This document shows, piece by piece, positions 37,001 to 48,310 of a stretch of DNA of 64,000 nucleotides. The stretch is taken from contig LSAX01000010.1 of assembly GCA_001557505.1 (NCBI GenBank), positions 2,170,001 to 2,234,000 on the forward strand. The letters run 5' to 3'. Each line of letters opens with the position of its first letter. Positions within the stretch are counted from its first letter, which is position 1. The translations under genes and the position numbers were made by a program. The DNA comes from Reticulascus tulasneorum (taxonomy: Eukaryota > Ascomycota > Sordariomycetes > Glomerellales > Reticulascaceae). A model generated the notes under the pieces. The model was not told the origin of the DNA. It did not search any database and saw only the letters and a program-made list of their open reading frames with translations.

Positions 37001-38593
37001 AATCTCCAACAGAGAGATATTGCAGATTCAGCTTTGGTAGAGCCAAAGGATGCGATCCATCGTAGTGCTCAGTCCTTGAGAGGTTATTTTCAAACAGTGA
37101 TTGCTCTGTAGGAACAACGCTCATGTCCTGCGCAACCTCCTGGAAGGTTTTGCGCCGCTCAAATGTCGACAATAACACCTCAAGAAGGAATTTCCGGTCC
37201 ACTGTAATCTTCAAGGTTGCAGGATACGTAGTCCGGAGATCGAGCAGAGTTGCCAGATGCGCTATGTCCACATCTGTCAGGGGTTCAAGGAGACCCTCTA
37301 GCTCTTCTCTTCTATCTATGGATCCGTAGTTCGACAGCGCCAGCACCATCAGTTTGTCTTTGAAGTGCTTGAGAGCCAATCTTTGCAATCGGCCGAGCCT
37401 TGCACAATGTTTATCATACGCTTCTGTTCGACTGTGCTGCACTCCTGTTTGATCATCGATGGTGAAATATGTGTAGTGGGAGAGTAATCCATGGAGATCC
37501 CGTAGCAGGCTGTTCTCCTCGTCGTTGAGCATTGGCGAAAGCCGCATCGCTGGCAGCAAGTGGAGGTCGTGGAGGAGCGAGTTGACATATCTTCGAGTCG
37601 GTAGCTGGCTTTGCAAGTCCGACAAGAACTCGACAAACCGCTCGCAGTAAAGTACTTGCTCTACACACTATCAGCATATGGCAATCAAGTCCTTCGCAAG
37701 ACGTCCGTACCTGGTTTCGCGTTGTTGACGTATATCAAGCCAAGAAAGTCAAGAATCAGCGTGTAGAGCCACGATCTCTCAAATCTTAATCTGGCCTGTA
37801 TAACTTCGTCCGCGGCATCATACCTCTTCAAGCCAGCTCGCCACGCTTTTCTGACATGGGCGTTCTGCTCGAGCTTCCCTTCCCGCAGCGACTCTGTTGA
37901 AAGATTGTGCCAAATCGCAATGGAAACCAACGGCGCGCACTCCTTTCTCACAATTGCATTGTCCAGACTTTGGAATGCAGATATAAGAAAAGATAACAGG
38001 TGGGTTCTGATCGTAGGGGACAATGTTTGGTCTAAAGTCATGGACAACACCCGGCGAAAGAAGTCCGAAAATTCCGCAGGCCGATCCTCGAATATACCTG
38101 TACAATGTCAGAATCGCATCAGTAGCAGTGCAGACCTATACGTACTCCAACTTTCTAATTGTTCTCGAGTCTTCACATTCACAACTAGGACAAGTAGTAG
38201 GACGTGGAAGTTGGACGAATCCTCTGAATAGCCTGGCCATAGATAGCTTGATGGTACAAATTGTCAGCGCATTCAATTCCGTGTAGCATTTAACCACAAA
38301 TACCTTTCGAGCATCTGCAGGCTCTCTAAAACAAGAATTGACTTGAATGGGAAGTTATCCGCCTCCAGAACATCCCAGATATCTTTCTTGAGGACATCGT
38401 TCTTGACTTTGACCTTGGCCGCCTTCTTCGTCGTCTTCAGCCAGTGTTTCCGCGCAACCTGTGCAAACCGGTTATCCCCTTCAATATCCCCGATCGTAGG
38501 CCTTTCGTTAACGCTGGCGCCTTTCGAAGTAGGTTGCGCGGTAGGCTGAGTCTCGGACTCGTCGCTCTTCTTTAGCCTTTTGGCTCGTGGCAT
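34060..38593 (-). CDS. Aquarius/Cwf11-type intron-binding spliceosomal helicase
   Basis: Superfamily-1 RNA helicase of the Aquarius (AQR/IBP160, fission yeast Cwf11) family, a component of the activated spliceosome that binds the intron upstream of the branch site. Exons on the minus strand are 38593-38304, 38246-38146, 38097-37711, 37660-34586 and 34526-34060, giving 1439 residues. Introns are 57, 48, 50 and 59 nt. Splices restore LESYLWPGYSED, ESWSIFEDRPAEF, AKPEQVLYCERF and EQNDYIILSL, all fitting the family. Helicase motifs are Walker A GPPGTGKTDV (about 840), motif II VMEEAAQ (about 1075), VVLCGDHLQNSPV and DQQGRARPSIASLY. Motif V/VI-like VDKYQGEQND and TVALSRARLGLYILG follow. The N-terminus is basic (MPRAKRLKK) and the C-terminus acidic. 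It is divergent from the THO subunit gene. Confidence 0.95.
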
Positions 38594-39184
38594 GGTGTCG
38601 TTGATCCGTAAGTCCAATTATTGTAGATTCTCTCAATCGCATGCTGGTATAAAGCGGTCTCTGGCATGTGGCAGACTTTCGAGAGGAATACGACAAGGAG
38701 TTGTATAGGCTGTGTTGACAATAGGTACCTGCTGGTATAGGATTTGCGATTGGATCTCCAAAAAATTTCAGCCTCGCAGACCAGGCAAGTTGTCCCCACG
38801 CGACGCGATCCACTTTTCCACCATGCTAAGTTTTGAGGCGCTAAGAATCGGATCTGGAGAGTGCCTGCCGGTCCCTTATACCCACTATACTTTTTTTACG
38901 CCAGTACCTGCATAAACAATCCACGATAAACTTGCATTTACGAGAACCTCAACACAACCCAACCTTGCGCCTGCTCCGACACAAGCGAACATCCAGCAGA
39001 CGGAATCGGCTTTGCACCAAGCCGCTCGTCACAGTACGAGCCCACATGCGAGAGATCTATAGGACGTCTATCAACGAATATCCTCTGTTAGGCAACTGTC
39101 GACAGATGGGGGCTGCTCGACTCGACACGATTTGAGCTCAAGTTCCGTGGAGCTGCCCTGAAACAGCCATTCAACAAAACCGCA
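38594..39184. promoter_or_regulatory. Divergent promoter region of AQR and THOC1-GK genes
   Basis: 591 bp between two divergent start codons of genes that both act on nascent mRNA. No open frame of interest and no motif I can assign with confidence. Confidence 0.55.
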
Positions 39185-41902
39185 ATGCCAGGGCTAAACA
39201 TGGAGAATCATGCTGTGCCCGGTGTGGCTCTGTTTTCAGCCTTGTTGAAAGAGCTGCTAGGTCGCGCGGAAGAGCTCAAGCCAGAGAGCGCAATAGAACC
39301 TGCGCTCCAAAAAGCAGATTTTGGCGATCTCCCTGCAAGACTCTCCTCCTTGCTTGCCGGCTCAACTGGTTTTGGGTTAGACGACAATGCCGACCAAAAG
39401 AAAACAAGGCAATATGCGATCATTGAAACAGCAGTTCGGGACATGTTCAGCAACCTGATTGTAAGAGGATCGGTGTCTTACAATTCTACCCGTCCTTAGC
39501 TAACGAGTTCAGGCGACGACAACCATTGATTCCCCTTGCTTTGTCAAGCTGTGGAATCTGTTCGACCTTCTCTCGATACTATCGGACGAAGAGCAATGCG
39601 ATCCAGCTCTCCTCTTCTGGCTGATCGAGGAACTGCTCGACAGCCAAACCATCTCCGGATGCCGCAAGATATTTGATTTCCTCGAGTCTCGGCGGGAGAG
39701 GATAACCGCCAAGCACTTCAAACAAAAGCAGCTGGTCATCTTACGAAGCTGCAATGAACTCCTGCGTCGACTGTCCCGTGCAGAAGACACAGCTTTTTGT
39801 GGAAGAGTCTTCATATTCATGTTCCAAAGCTTCCCTCTTGGAGACAAAAGCTCTGTCAATCTTCGAGGAGAGTACCACGTTGAGAACGCTACGACCTTTG
39901 ACGAACTCGGCGCGAATCCGAGGGAGTCTCCTGAACAGATGGAGATTGATAAACAGGGCACTGGACCCAAGGACACTGCCGATGCCAAGTCACAGCCGAA
40001 AGGCGTGTCATTTGATGCCAAGAAGCAGACAGCACGCGACGAGCCCCTCGAGCCTGATATGCTCTATCCCTTATTTTGGTCCCTCCAAGAGAGTTTTAGC
40101 CAGCCCAAGAAGCTGTTCGAACCTCTCCAGTTTTCACACTTCAGACGTGGCCTTGAGGCTACAATGACCTCTTTCAGAGCAGTCCAGATTGAGCAAGGGT
40201 CAAGACCATCAAAGTCCATGGACGACACCAAACGAGGACTTAAGCGGAAACGGGCAGATGGGGAGGACGATGACCTGACGAATTCATTTAATCCAAAATA
40301 CCTGACAAGTCGAGATCTCTTCGAACTAGAAGTACGATTGCATCGAAGCCTTTACAGACCAAAATGCTGACCTTTGATAGATTAGCGACCTCTCTTTCCG
40401 TCGGCATATCCTCGTCCAGGCGCTTATAGTTATGGACTTCTTGCTTTCTCTGTCGACGAAGGCTAAAGAGAAATTGGCAACCATCAAAGCCCAAAACAAG
40501 TCAGTTACTTATGCAGATCAAGTCCTGACCGAAGATGACGTAAGTCGCTCTATTACACCTACTTCAAGCTTGTGTTGATAAGTTATAGGCAAAATGGGCT
40601 TTTGAAATGAAGAAAACCATAGCAGATTATCTTAGGCAGGGGAATGAGGGACCTTATTTCTACCGTATGGTTGAGACGGTCCTTTCACGGGACAAAAACT
40701 GGGTAAGATGGAAAGTGGAAAATTGCCCTACCATCGAGCTGCCAGCCATCTCCCCTGACGTGTTCGTCGACGCCAGGAAGACCGCGACACGGACAACGAC
40801 CAACAAGCGTTTGCGACCTGTCCCAATGGGCTCCTTACCGCTAGACTTCCTGATTGCCGGGGATGATAGAGTTGCGATGCAGAAGCTCAAAGCCCAGGAA
40901 AGGTATCAACTGCCGGAGCTTGACTCTTTCAAAAGGAAGATTGCGGATGATGATTTCGAGATCGAAATGCCAACAAACAACCAGACAAAATCTGCGGCAA
41001 CCGAGAGCAAGGCCAGCAAGAGCTGGCGGGCCCTTCGGATTGCCAGCAAAACAAGGCTCTCACTTTTCGACAAGATCGATGATCCGGAGAAGATCGATCC
41101 AGTTTTTGAAGAGCCAATAGACCCAGATGAGTCTGAAGAAGCTATGGAAGTGGAGCTGGACATTCAAAACGTGCCACAAGACAGTCGGTTGATCATTCTA
41201 TCGGGACACTCTGGTGCTGGGAAAGAAACGCTCTTCAATCTCTTAATAGAGCGTCGCCCAGGGGCTTTCGCCAAGGTGGTCCGACATACCACTCGAGCTC
41301 CGCAGGACGGCGAGATCGAAGGGCGGCACTTCTATTTTGTTGATACGCAAGCCTTCAGCATTCTGAGAGACGGTGATCTGCTCCTCGAATTCAGCACTAT
41401 TGACGGAGTTGATTATGGCACAAGTCGAAGAGCCGTAGGATCTATTGCGGAGTCTGGAAGAGTCCCTGTGTTGGCGATCGACAGTGAGGCAAGTTCACTC
41501 GTATCTCAATCACAAATGTGCTTTTACTAACCCCTATTGCAGGGTGTGCAACAGGTCAAGGATGTCAGCTTCGATGCGAGATTTGTGCTTGTCTCGGCTC
41601 CGAGCAGAGAAGTTCTAGAGGATCGACTTGAAAAAGCAGGAAAAGGCGAGACCGAAATACTTGGTATTATGGAGAAAGCTGCCAAAGAAATGGAAGATAC
41701 CAAAGCAAAGGAAGCATTCGACTTGGTTGTGGTTAATGATGATCTCGAGGCGACGTTCAAGGCTTTCGTAGACTATATTTACGAGCCTGGTAGCGAGGGA
41801 ATGCTTGCGAATGGAGAGCAGGATATAGAGGCGACTGCGGACACCGCTATGGCTGATGCCACAGCAAGTGAAGCTGAACACGCAGTGGAAACGCCAAGTT
41901 GA
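39185..41902 (+). CDS. THO complex subunit Hpr1/THOC1 fused to a guanylate-kinase-like domain
   Basis: Exons 39185-39460, 39513-40331, 40381-40539, 40589-41488 and 41543-41902 give 837 residues. Residues about 1-480 match THOC1/Hpr1, the TREX subunit that couples transcription to mRNA export: CFVKLWNLFDLLSILSDEEQ, HFKQKQLVILRSCNELLRRL, FCGRVFIFMFQSFPLGDKS, and RRHILVQALIVMDFLLSL. After an acidic linker, residues about 615-800 look like guanylate kinase: LIILSGHSGAGKETLFNLL, VRHTTRAPQDGEIEGRHFYF, LLEFSTIDGVDYGTSRRAV, FDARFVLVSAPSREVLEDRL. The P-loop has Glu where Ser or Thr normally follows Lys, and the lid Arg cluster (RGxxT-type) is missing, so catalysis is doubtful and a binding role is more likely. 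The last intron (41489-41542) uses a GC donor. An alternative start is the ATG at 39200. Confidence 0.85.
41489..41542 (+). other. GC-AG intron in the guanylate-kinase-like part
   Basis: GAG|GCAAGT donor, perfect TACTAAC branch site and TTGCAG acceptor. Only the GC donor keeps frame (AIDSE to GVQQVKD); the nearby GTGAGG at 41484 would shift it. Confidence 0.8.
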
Positions 41903-42506
41903 TATCGAGAATCCACCTGGGCGACTGTAAGATTGATGAAGAGGTCACACCAATTTAGTGGACTAAGAGAAGCCGAATTTACAAATTTGATACCCAACTT
42001 TGAGTAGTTTCCCTTTTTGCTCGGCATTTCTCGCAAGAGTTGACACTTGGGTGGCTGATGGAAACTATGTGTTAAACCTACCTAGGTAAATGGAATCGAT
42101 AGGTCCAAACTATGGCCTCTCGGCCAGTGGTATTGCCTGTTGTCGCAACGCTCGAAAAGGGTTCAGGGGTAACACTTGCTCCGCTGTTGGTAGGTAGGAA
42201 GCATCGGAGGTCATATGCTGTCTTCCTCGATTGTGGATTAATAGTAATTTGGCCCGGTCGGTCCTTCGCAAACATCCAGATATATTCAAGCTCTAGCGTT
42301 CTCGGTTCTTTCCGTCAAAACTCAGAATGGCCTCGAGGCCCCTAACCCGCGTGCCTCCCTCATCGGCATTGACTTACCATGGTTTTGCTTCAGCCTCGAT
42401 TTGCAAAGAGTGTCGCCCACTACGCTCCCATCCGTCACGTCAAATAGCTTTTGGAAATCTTGGTTATCAACGACTGTACTACTTCTGCTTCTGGTCGAGT
42501 TGCATC
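41903..42506. other. Intergenic region with a perfect TACCTAGGTA palindrome
   Basis: About 600 bp. The palindrome TACCTAGGTA is at 42079-42088. The downstream gene's frame is open from an ATG at 42327, so the true start could lie inside this interval. Confidence 0.55.
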
Positions 42507-44454
42507 ATGGACCATCCTTGGTATTATGCCGCACTCAAAGATCTAACGCCTCGGAAAAGCACCGATACTAGGTCGAGGAACCGCAAGGCTTCCGGCAGCC
42601 ATGATTCGATTCGGTCTCGTTTCGCATCCAAACACAATTTTAGTATTACAGCTCGCAAGTTGTTAGGAATTCCCCCAAAGCAAGGCCCTGAGGTTAGCTC
42701 GCTTTCTTCACCAGATACGTGTAGGCAAACCAGTGGTTGGTTTCCAAGTCTCCGAGTAAAGCACAATTCCACGCGTCCGTCCGATCATTCCGTCAACAAT
42801 GCCACAGCCGCCGCCACGGTCAAATATCGTGCCGCTTCGCCTACCATAGCCCAGGCTGAGGACATTTCACATCGCCGTGTCGCTCAACGCCGTAAAAGCC
42901 TAGGAGATATCATACAGAATCTGAAGACTACATGGTCCAGAGACCATCTAACAGATTCCAGTATCAACACAGAGGGTGGTCCTATCGTCGTGTCTGGTTC
43001 TCCACCTGTGCTGGATGTCCCAGTCGAGTTATGTCATGGATTTACTAGGTCTACAACTTTTCGTGTGGGACTTGAGAAGGCCGTAAAAGGTGAGTCCAGG
43101 TTCCTGTATTGTGAAATTCGAGGACCAAGTCTGATTTCTTTCTTCAGACATAGACGCAAGATACGGTTACGCCGCGGACTCAATTCTCGTCTTTGAGGCA
43201 GAGCCTGAAGTTCTTATCTCGACCAGCAAAACGACACTCGTAGAGGCCTATAAGCCGTTCCGTCCCGAATACAGCAGTAGTAAGAGATCTTTGCTCCTGA
43301 ACTGTGATGGAGATACAGAAATGAAACTGTCTGAAGAAGAAGGTATTTCGAAGAATAATTCCTCTCGGATATCTCGAGATTCGATTAGGCTTCGACACAA
43401 CCCAAGCCAGCCTCCTAAGCAAAGCAACTTGATCATGCAAAGATCAAGGAAAAGCATTTATTCGCAAACCACAGGACGCTTTCCGACCATTGGGAAGCCA
43501 CGAGCAGCTATTGGAGGGGTTCATGTTATTTATCCACCTACTGAGGAGCGTGAAGGCCGGACGGTGACATACGCCAGCAAAGAGGATGCCATATCGGATC
43601 TCTACAACCACCAAGAAGAACTATCAGACTTTGCGTTGTTCGATTCTCGTACTAGTACGTTTTATGCACTGCAAGCCTTCTCGTCTGTGGGACAGAACGA
43701 CGAGGCACAAGTCGATGGGCTTGAGATCATCCATCTGCCGATGCGAGCACAATCTTGGAGTCTCAAACAGACACCACCTCCTCCTCCCCTGTCCAATGAC
43801 ATTGGCGGGTCTTCTTTGGCATTGCCTCTGACGCTTGGTAACCTTCCAGCCAATTCGGATACGACTGAAGTGTCTGTTACCTCGATAGAACCAGTACAAA
43901 GTCGGTGCTCCAAAGTTGCCCCTGTGTGCGAACAAAGTTGCGAAGCTCGCAGTAAAGCTAGTCTGTCGGGGGAAGAGGAAGATCATGTGGTACAAATTCT
44001 TCCAATTCTTCACGATCTATCTCTCAGTGACAAACAGCGACAAACCTTGGATGGGAAGTTGATCCAATTATCAGTTCAAACCAGTGGCAGAGTGTCACCA
44101 CAAGACCTCTCAATTGTCAGTGACCAGGCTCATCTTAAAGCTTATAATACCATCAATCTTTTGACGATGCCGCTTTCGCTTGGGAAAGGTAGACCCTCAC
44201 CAAGACTTGGAATCTACGCTAGGGACACGTGTTCCAATGGAATAAAGAGAATGCTGATCGACTCTTCGAACGAGTCAGATCCAGAGAAACCGCCATCCTG
44301 GATCCGCGAAGACACAGACCACAAGTTTATTGCACCGTGTGGACAACCGCTCGAGAGGGGACAAGAAATCGATACTGCCTTAGGTGCAGACTCCGAGCCC
44401 GAAGGCTCGGCTGGACAACCTGGCCCTTCCGTCATCAAACCGAATGCTAATTAG
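42507..44454 (+). CDS. Hypothetical fungal protein, unknown function
   Basis: Exons 42507-43089 and 43148-44454 are joined over a 58-nt intron (GTGAGT to CTTCAG), giving 629 residues from MDHPWYYAALKDLTPRK. An in-frame ATG at 42327 would add 60 residues; I prefer the shorter form because the added part looks like leader. I do not recognise a family. The protein is Ser/Thr/Arg-rich and probably largely disordered, with basic patches near the N-terminus (RKSTDTRSRNRK, RRVAQRRKSLGDI). A compact-looking segment surrounds the splice (ELCHGFTRSTTFRVGLEKAV, IDARYGYAADSILVFEAEPE), and the C-terminus is acidic (DSEPEGSAGQPG). No membrane segment or signal peptide. A regulatory or scaffold protein is possible, but nothing in the sequence shows it. 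Confidence 0.6.
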
Positions 44455-46211
44455 GCGCTTCAGCAGCAGAAAGTGAGCCTCCCAATGAAACGGACCAGGG
44501 GAAAGAACCCTGATAGACAGAGTAGTCATGTTCATGAGGATCGGAATCGTGACATGTCCTGCTCTTGCAAAAATGAGGGAGGAACAGTCGCAGGTGCTTA
44601 TGGCGGGGGATGCCATTGAAAACCAATTCAATTCTCTGGGACTTTACTCCAAAGACTGTTGATTCACTTGCTACTGTGCAAATCGTAGGTAGGGGAGGAA
44701 AACAACCGCGGATATGGCGAAGCGCACGGAGAAGGGGAGAAGGGAAAACTTGTGATACTATTGGCAACAATTGCGTACAACAGGAACAGGAGAAGGTGCT
44801 CATCTGCAATGGCGCCAGTCTCCCTCTTATTAGATAGCTTATGACTTGTTCTCACTATGACATGGCTTGATATTTTGTGATAGAGGTCGAATCCCTCCCG
44901 GAAAACGTTAACATCGACATTCGACAAAGCATCCTCTCGTATTCCACAACTGATGAATACTGGGCTTGGCCGCAAATCAACCTACGATTTCCTGAGGAGG
45001 TATCCCAAGAATTATTTCCAAACAAGCAATGATCTCGAATGCCTTGGCCTCCCCCGTATCGTGGCAACCCGGTTTCTACCTTTTCGATTCCTCAAGCGCG
45101 TCCCAACCCGAGGCACTGCGTTTAGTAGCCATTATACGAGTCAAACGTGCAGAGCACTTGATACTTCGAAGAACTCGCTCATCGAGGTGACCATATCTCA
45201 TTCACAAGCCTTTACATCCTGTGGAGAGCGGGTAGCTTTTCTGATTAACATGTCTTGCCAAGTACGTGAAACAGCACAGTTTACAATCCAGGGCTAAGAT
45301 GGGCATCTTTCTGAACGGCTGTCACTGATAGATTGGCTCTGGAAACGGATACACACGGGCCTGGTTCTAGGAGCACAGGAAACTGTAGCTACTAGGGTGG
45401 ATGGCAGCTTTACTCCTGGACAAAATGCCTTCATGATTCACACCGAGCTCCGTTAAACACTGCCATAGTTGGAAAGCTCCAGTCCTGGAAATCAGTAAAC
45501 CCGAGCCATCTGGAATCCCAATACGCCGGTAAACCCATGCAATTTTGCTTGGGTTATAGAGAATGGTTACGCTTGAAATGTTGTGCATACGTAGTTCAAT
45601 TGCGGAATGAGTTGACAACCAACCCTAGATTTGCAGGCACTTTCAACAAGTTTTTTTTTACTGTGACTGATGAAGAATGTCTCCATGCTTGAAGTAATCG
45701 CGGTGCATTGACAGGTTTGTGTAAAGAAGGGCAGCAGCTAAATGACAGCTTTGTCATGGAGTTGGTGGCTGAAACCGCAGGAACATGAAAGCAGACCCGA
45801 ACACGAAGGTTCTAGGATGGCGATAGCCCCGACTTGAATGCAATTCTCTCGGGAAGAAGTTGGCATGTCTGTCTATCATCGTATTGAAAAACACTCCACA
45901 AGGTCTAGACTACGAAGTAAGGCAAAAATAAGCCCGGACCAGCCTTGGCCATTCCCTCGAGGAACGCTATCCATTCAAGATGTAGTGTCCGGGTTGCTAG
46001 TGGGCCATGTTAAACTTGGACCCAGTTTGTGTAGGCCAATCCTCCAGCATGAAACACATTGCCTTCTGGGACTTCAAGTGTGTCGTTGTGTGAGGCTGGT
46101 CGGCAAGCCACAAACCAGCCCCTTTTCCCCGTCTTTGCCGCTGCATCTCTTCAGGTGCTTGCTTCTCGGACAATTAATACTGTGCGTGTACAGTGGCGCG
46201 ATCCTAACAAG

Positions 46212-46219
46212 TGACGTCA
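46212..46219. promoter_or_regulatory. Perfect CRE palindrome TGACGTCA
   Basis: TGACGTCA is the binding site of CREB/ATF-type bZIP factors (fungal Atf1/AtfA, stress response). It lies about 780 bp upstream of the OPY1-like start codon. Only the motif is seen; use is inferred. Confidence 0.5.
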
Positions 46220-46365
46220 GCATGGGGGAAAATAATGACTTTTAGCACACCAAGGCGCACAGTGCCGGTTTGCAGTGGCGGCTGGACCCTCTGCGTAATT
46301 AAACAGGCCCAAGTTCTGGAACTCGGCTGAAATCAAAGCCCATTCCTGCCGCCATCCCATCCCAT

Positions 46366-46377
46366 CCCCCCCCCCCC
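46366..46377. repeat. Homopolymer of twelve C
   Basis: Run of twelve C upstream of the OPY1-like gene. Confidence 0.9.
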
Positions 46378-46998
46378 AAAACCAAACCATTTGTAAAGCA
46401 GCCTTCCAGGTGAAACGTGTTGGTTCCTAAGGAACTCTCAACTAGACGCTGCACGGCTTGGACCCAGTCTCCATCTTATCATTGCATGAAGAAAAGACCT
46501 ACATACATAGCTTGTCGCCTTCAGATGGCGCATCTCTTCCGCCCCTTGGTGTAGGTCTCCTGCGACGTCGCTGCGTCGATCACCTCCACGCCCAAAGCTT
46601 AACAATCATAATTCAACCCGTCCCCCGACTCTTTTAGCGGGTCCCCTGCTTCATCCCATCTCCTTAGGTTTTCTCTCACATATCTTCGTGACCTGCTGGC
46701 GTGCCGAGTTTCACCAACATAGCCGTGCGAGACACATCGCCAGTGCCGGAGCTCGTTGCAACACGAGGGCTCATTGCTCCTATATCATCCACACGCGTTT
46801 GAAACCACTGGTTACTACCAGCCACCCCGACCACGGGAGCTCCCACCACTCGGCACAATACTGCGGTTGCTCCTATCGAGTGCCGGATCGATACTTTATC
46901 TCTCCACACAATCCTTCCCACTTCGATGTACGGGCTGCCCGCTTGCACCCACGACTGTCAATTCGACTCTCTCGTTGCCTGACCAGGTGTCTTTCAAG

Positions 46999-48310
46999 AT
47001 GGCTGGATCTCAAGTACAGACGCAGGCTGTCCTACCCGAACGGAGCGCCAACATTGGCATACCGCTCTCCTTACTGTCCCTACCGAATGATAATCCCAAT
47101 TCCCGATTGCGGAGTCGACTGGCCCTCGACACGTTTTCTTCACCCGTCAATCAAAACGGAAGCTTCGAATTCGACCGTGTGCTGAAGAGTGGTTATGTCC
47201 AAAAACGAACCCAGAAGACAAAGGTTGGCTAACGCGGCCCGTAAACTGCATTGACCATTGCTAAATCAACAGCAGGCGTGGAAAACAATATACTTGGTTT
47301 TGCGACCGAATGCGCTATCCATATACAAGACGGAAAAGGAGGACAAGCTGAGGCACAAGATATACCTCTCAGACTTGACGGCAGTCTCACTGTTGAAGGA
47401 CCCAAAACAGAAGAGGAAAAACGTATTTGGCTTGTTCTCCCCGGCGAGGAACTGGCACTTCCAATCCAGCAATGCCAAGGACGGGCAGGAATGGGTTGAC
47501 CTGATCAGGAAATATGCGAGGATCGAGGAGGAGGAGGAAGAGATGCTCCTCGCCAGCCCCATCGCTCGCCAGCAGTCATACATGGGAATGGCAGGCGCTC
47601 CAGGAGTGTATACGGATCCCGACCGGACAGTAGGTGGCCATGAGCGATTAGCATCCAGCTCCCCAGAACCCCATGGACTTCCAGCTCCTCCATTCATATC
47701 GGCAGAACATCGCCAACCGTCACATATCGTGGAGTCCTCAGGGTATTCGGGAAATGAGCTGGCCTCCCATTCAGACTTCTCGGACAGCGACATACAGCGG
47801 GTTCACGGAATGTCCATTGAGAACCTGGCGGTGCAGTCACCGGCTGGTGCAGAGGCTCATCTGGAGCTGAATCGATTTAAGCGGCCGGACCTGGTTCATC
47901 GCAACACGAGCCAAATCAGCGGCCTGAACGTGGAGCATGATCCGGACCGGGTCATTTGGCAAGGGTGGCTTTGGCTCCTACGAAGCAAAGGCGGTGTACG
48001 GCAGTGGAAAAACTTGTGGGCAGTCTTGCGACCTCGAAATCTGATCCTGTACAAGGACGAGTCTGAATACACGGCGCAGTTCATTGTTCACCTCTCGGCA
48101 ATCGTCAACGTGGTCGACATTGACCCTGTCAGCAAGACGAAGGCACACTGCCTCCAAGTCATCACGGAAGAAAAGAGCTACCGCTTCTGCGCTCCTGACG
48201 AGGAGTCTCTTGTACAATGTCTTGGCGCATTCAAGAGCCTGCTCTCCAAGAGGCGGGAGTTGGAAGGTCGGACTGCTGGTGGCGGTATCGGCAACCTACC
48301 TACCGTGTAG
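46999..48310 (+). CDS. OPY1-like protein with two PH domains
   Basis: Exons 46999-47223 and 47276-48310 give 419 residues. The 52-nt intron has a weak donor (GTTGGC), but removing it gives KRTQKTKAWKTIYLVLRPNA, an uninterrupted PH strand. PH domain 1 is at about 60-165 (VLKSGYVQKR, YLVLRPNALSIYKTEKE, FSPARNWHFQSSNAKDGQEW). PH domain 2 is at about 300-405 (VIWQGWLWLLRSKGGVRQWK, WAVLRPRNLILYKDESEY, EEKSYRFCAPDEESLVQCL). The linker is Ser/Pro-rich. The layout matches yeast Opy1, which binds PI(4,5)P2 at the plasma membrane and modulates the PI4P 5-kinase Mss4. The start MAGSQVQTQ is preferred over an upstream ATG at 46756, because the upstream part looks like leader sequence. Confidence 0.85.

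Larger units (their letters stand above)
44455..46998. other. Intergenic region upstream of the OPY1-like gene
   Basis: About 2.5 kb without a supportable gene; the longest frame (45838-46245) lacks family resemblance. It contains a CRE-type octamer and a run of twelve C, both listed separately. The last 400 bp are pyrimidine-rich. Confidence 0.5.

Noticed and set aside
45838..46245. 135-codon open frame on the plus strand
   Set aside because: Begins with ATG, but the composition is not protein-like and it overlaps the CRE-containing upstream region; no support.
46756..46998. 81-residue N-terminal extension of the OPY1-like protein
   Set aside because: Pro/Leu/Ser-rich, low-quality sequence in the pyrimidine-rich leader; the ATG at 46999 gives a normal OPY1-like start.
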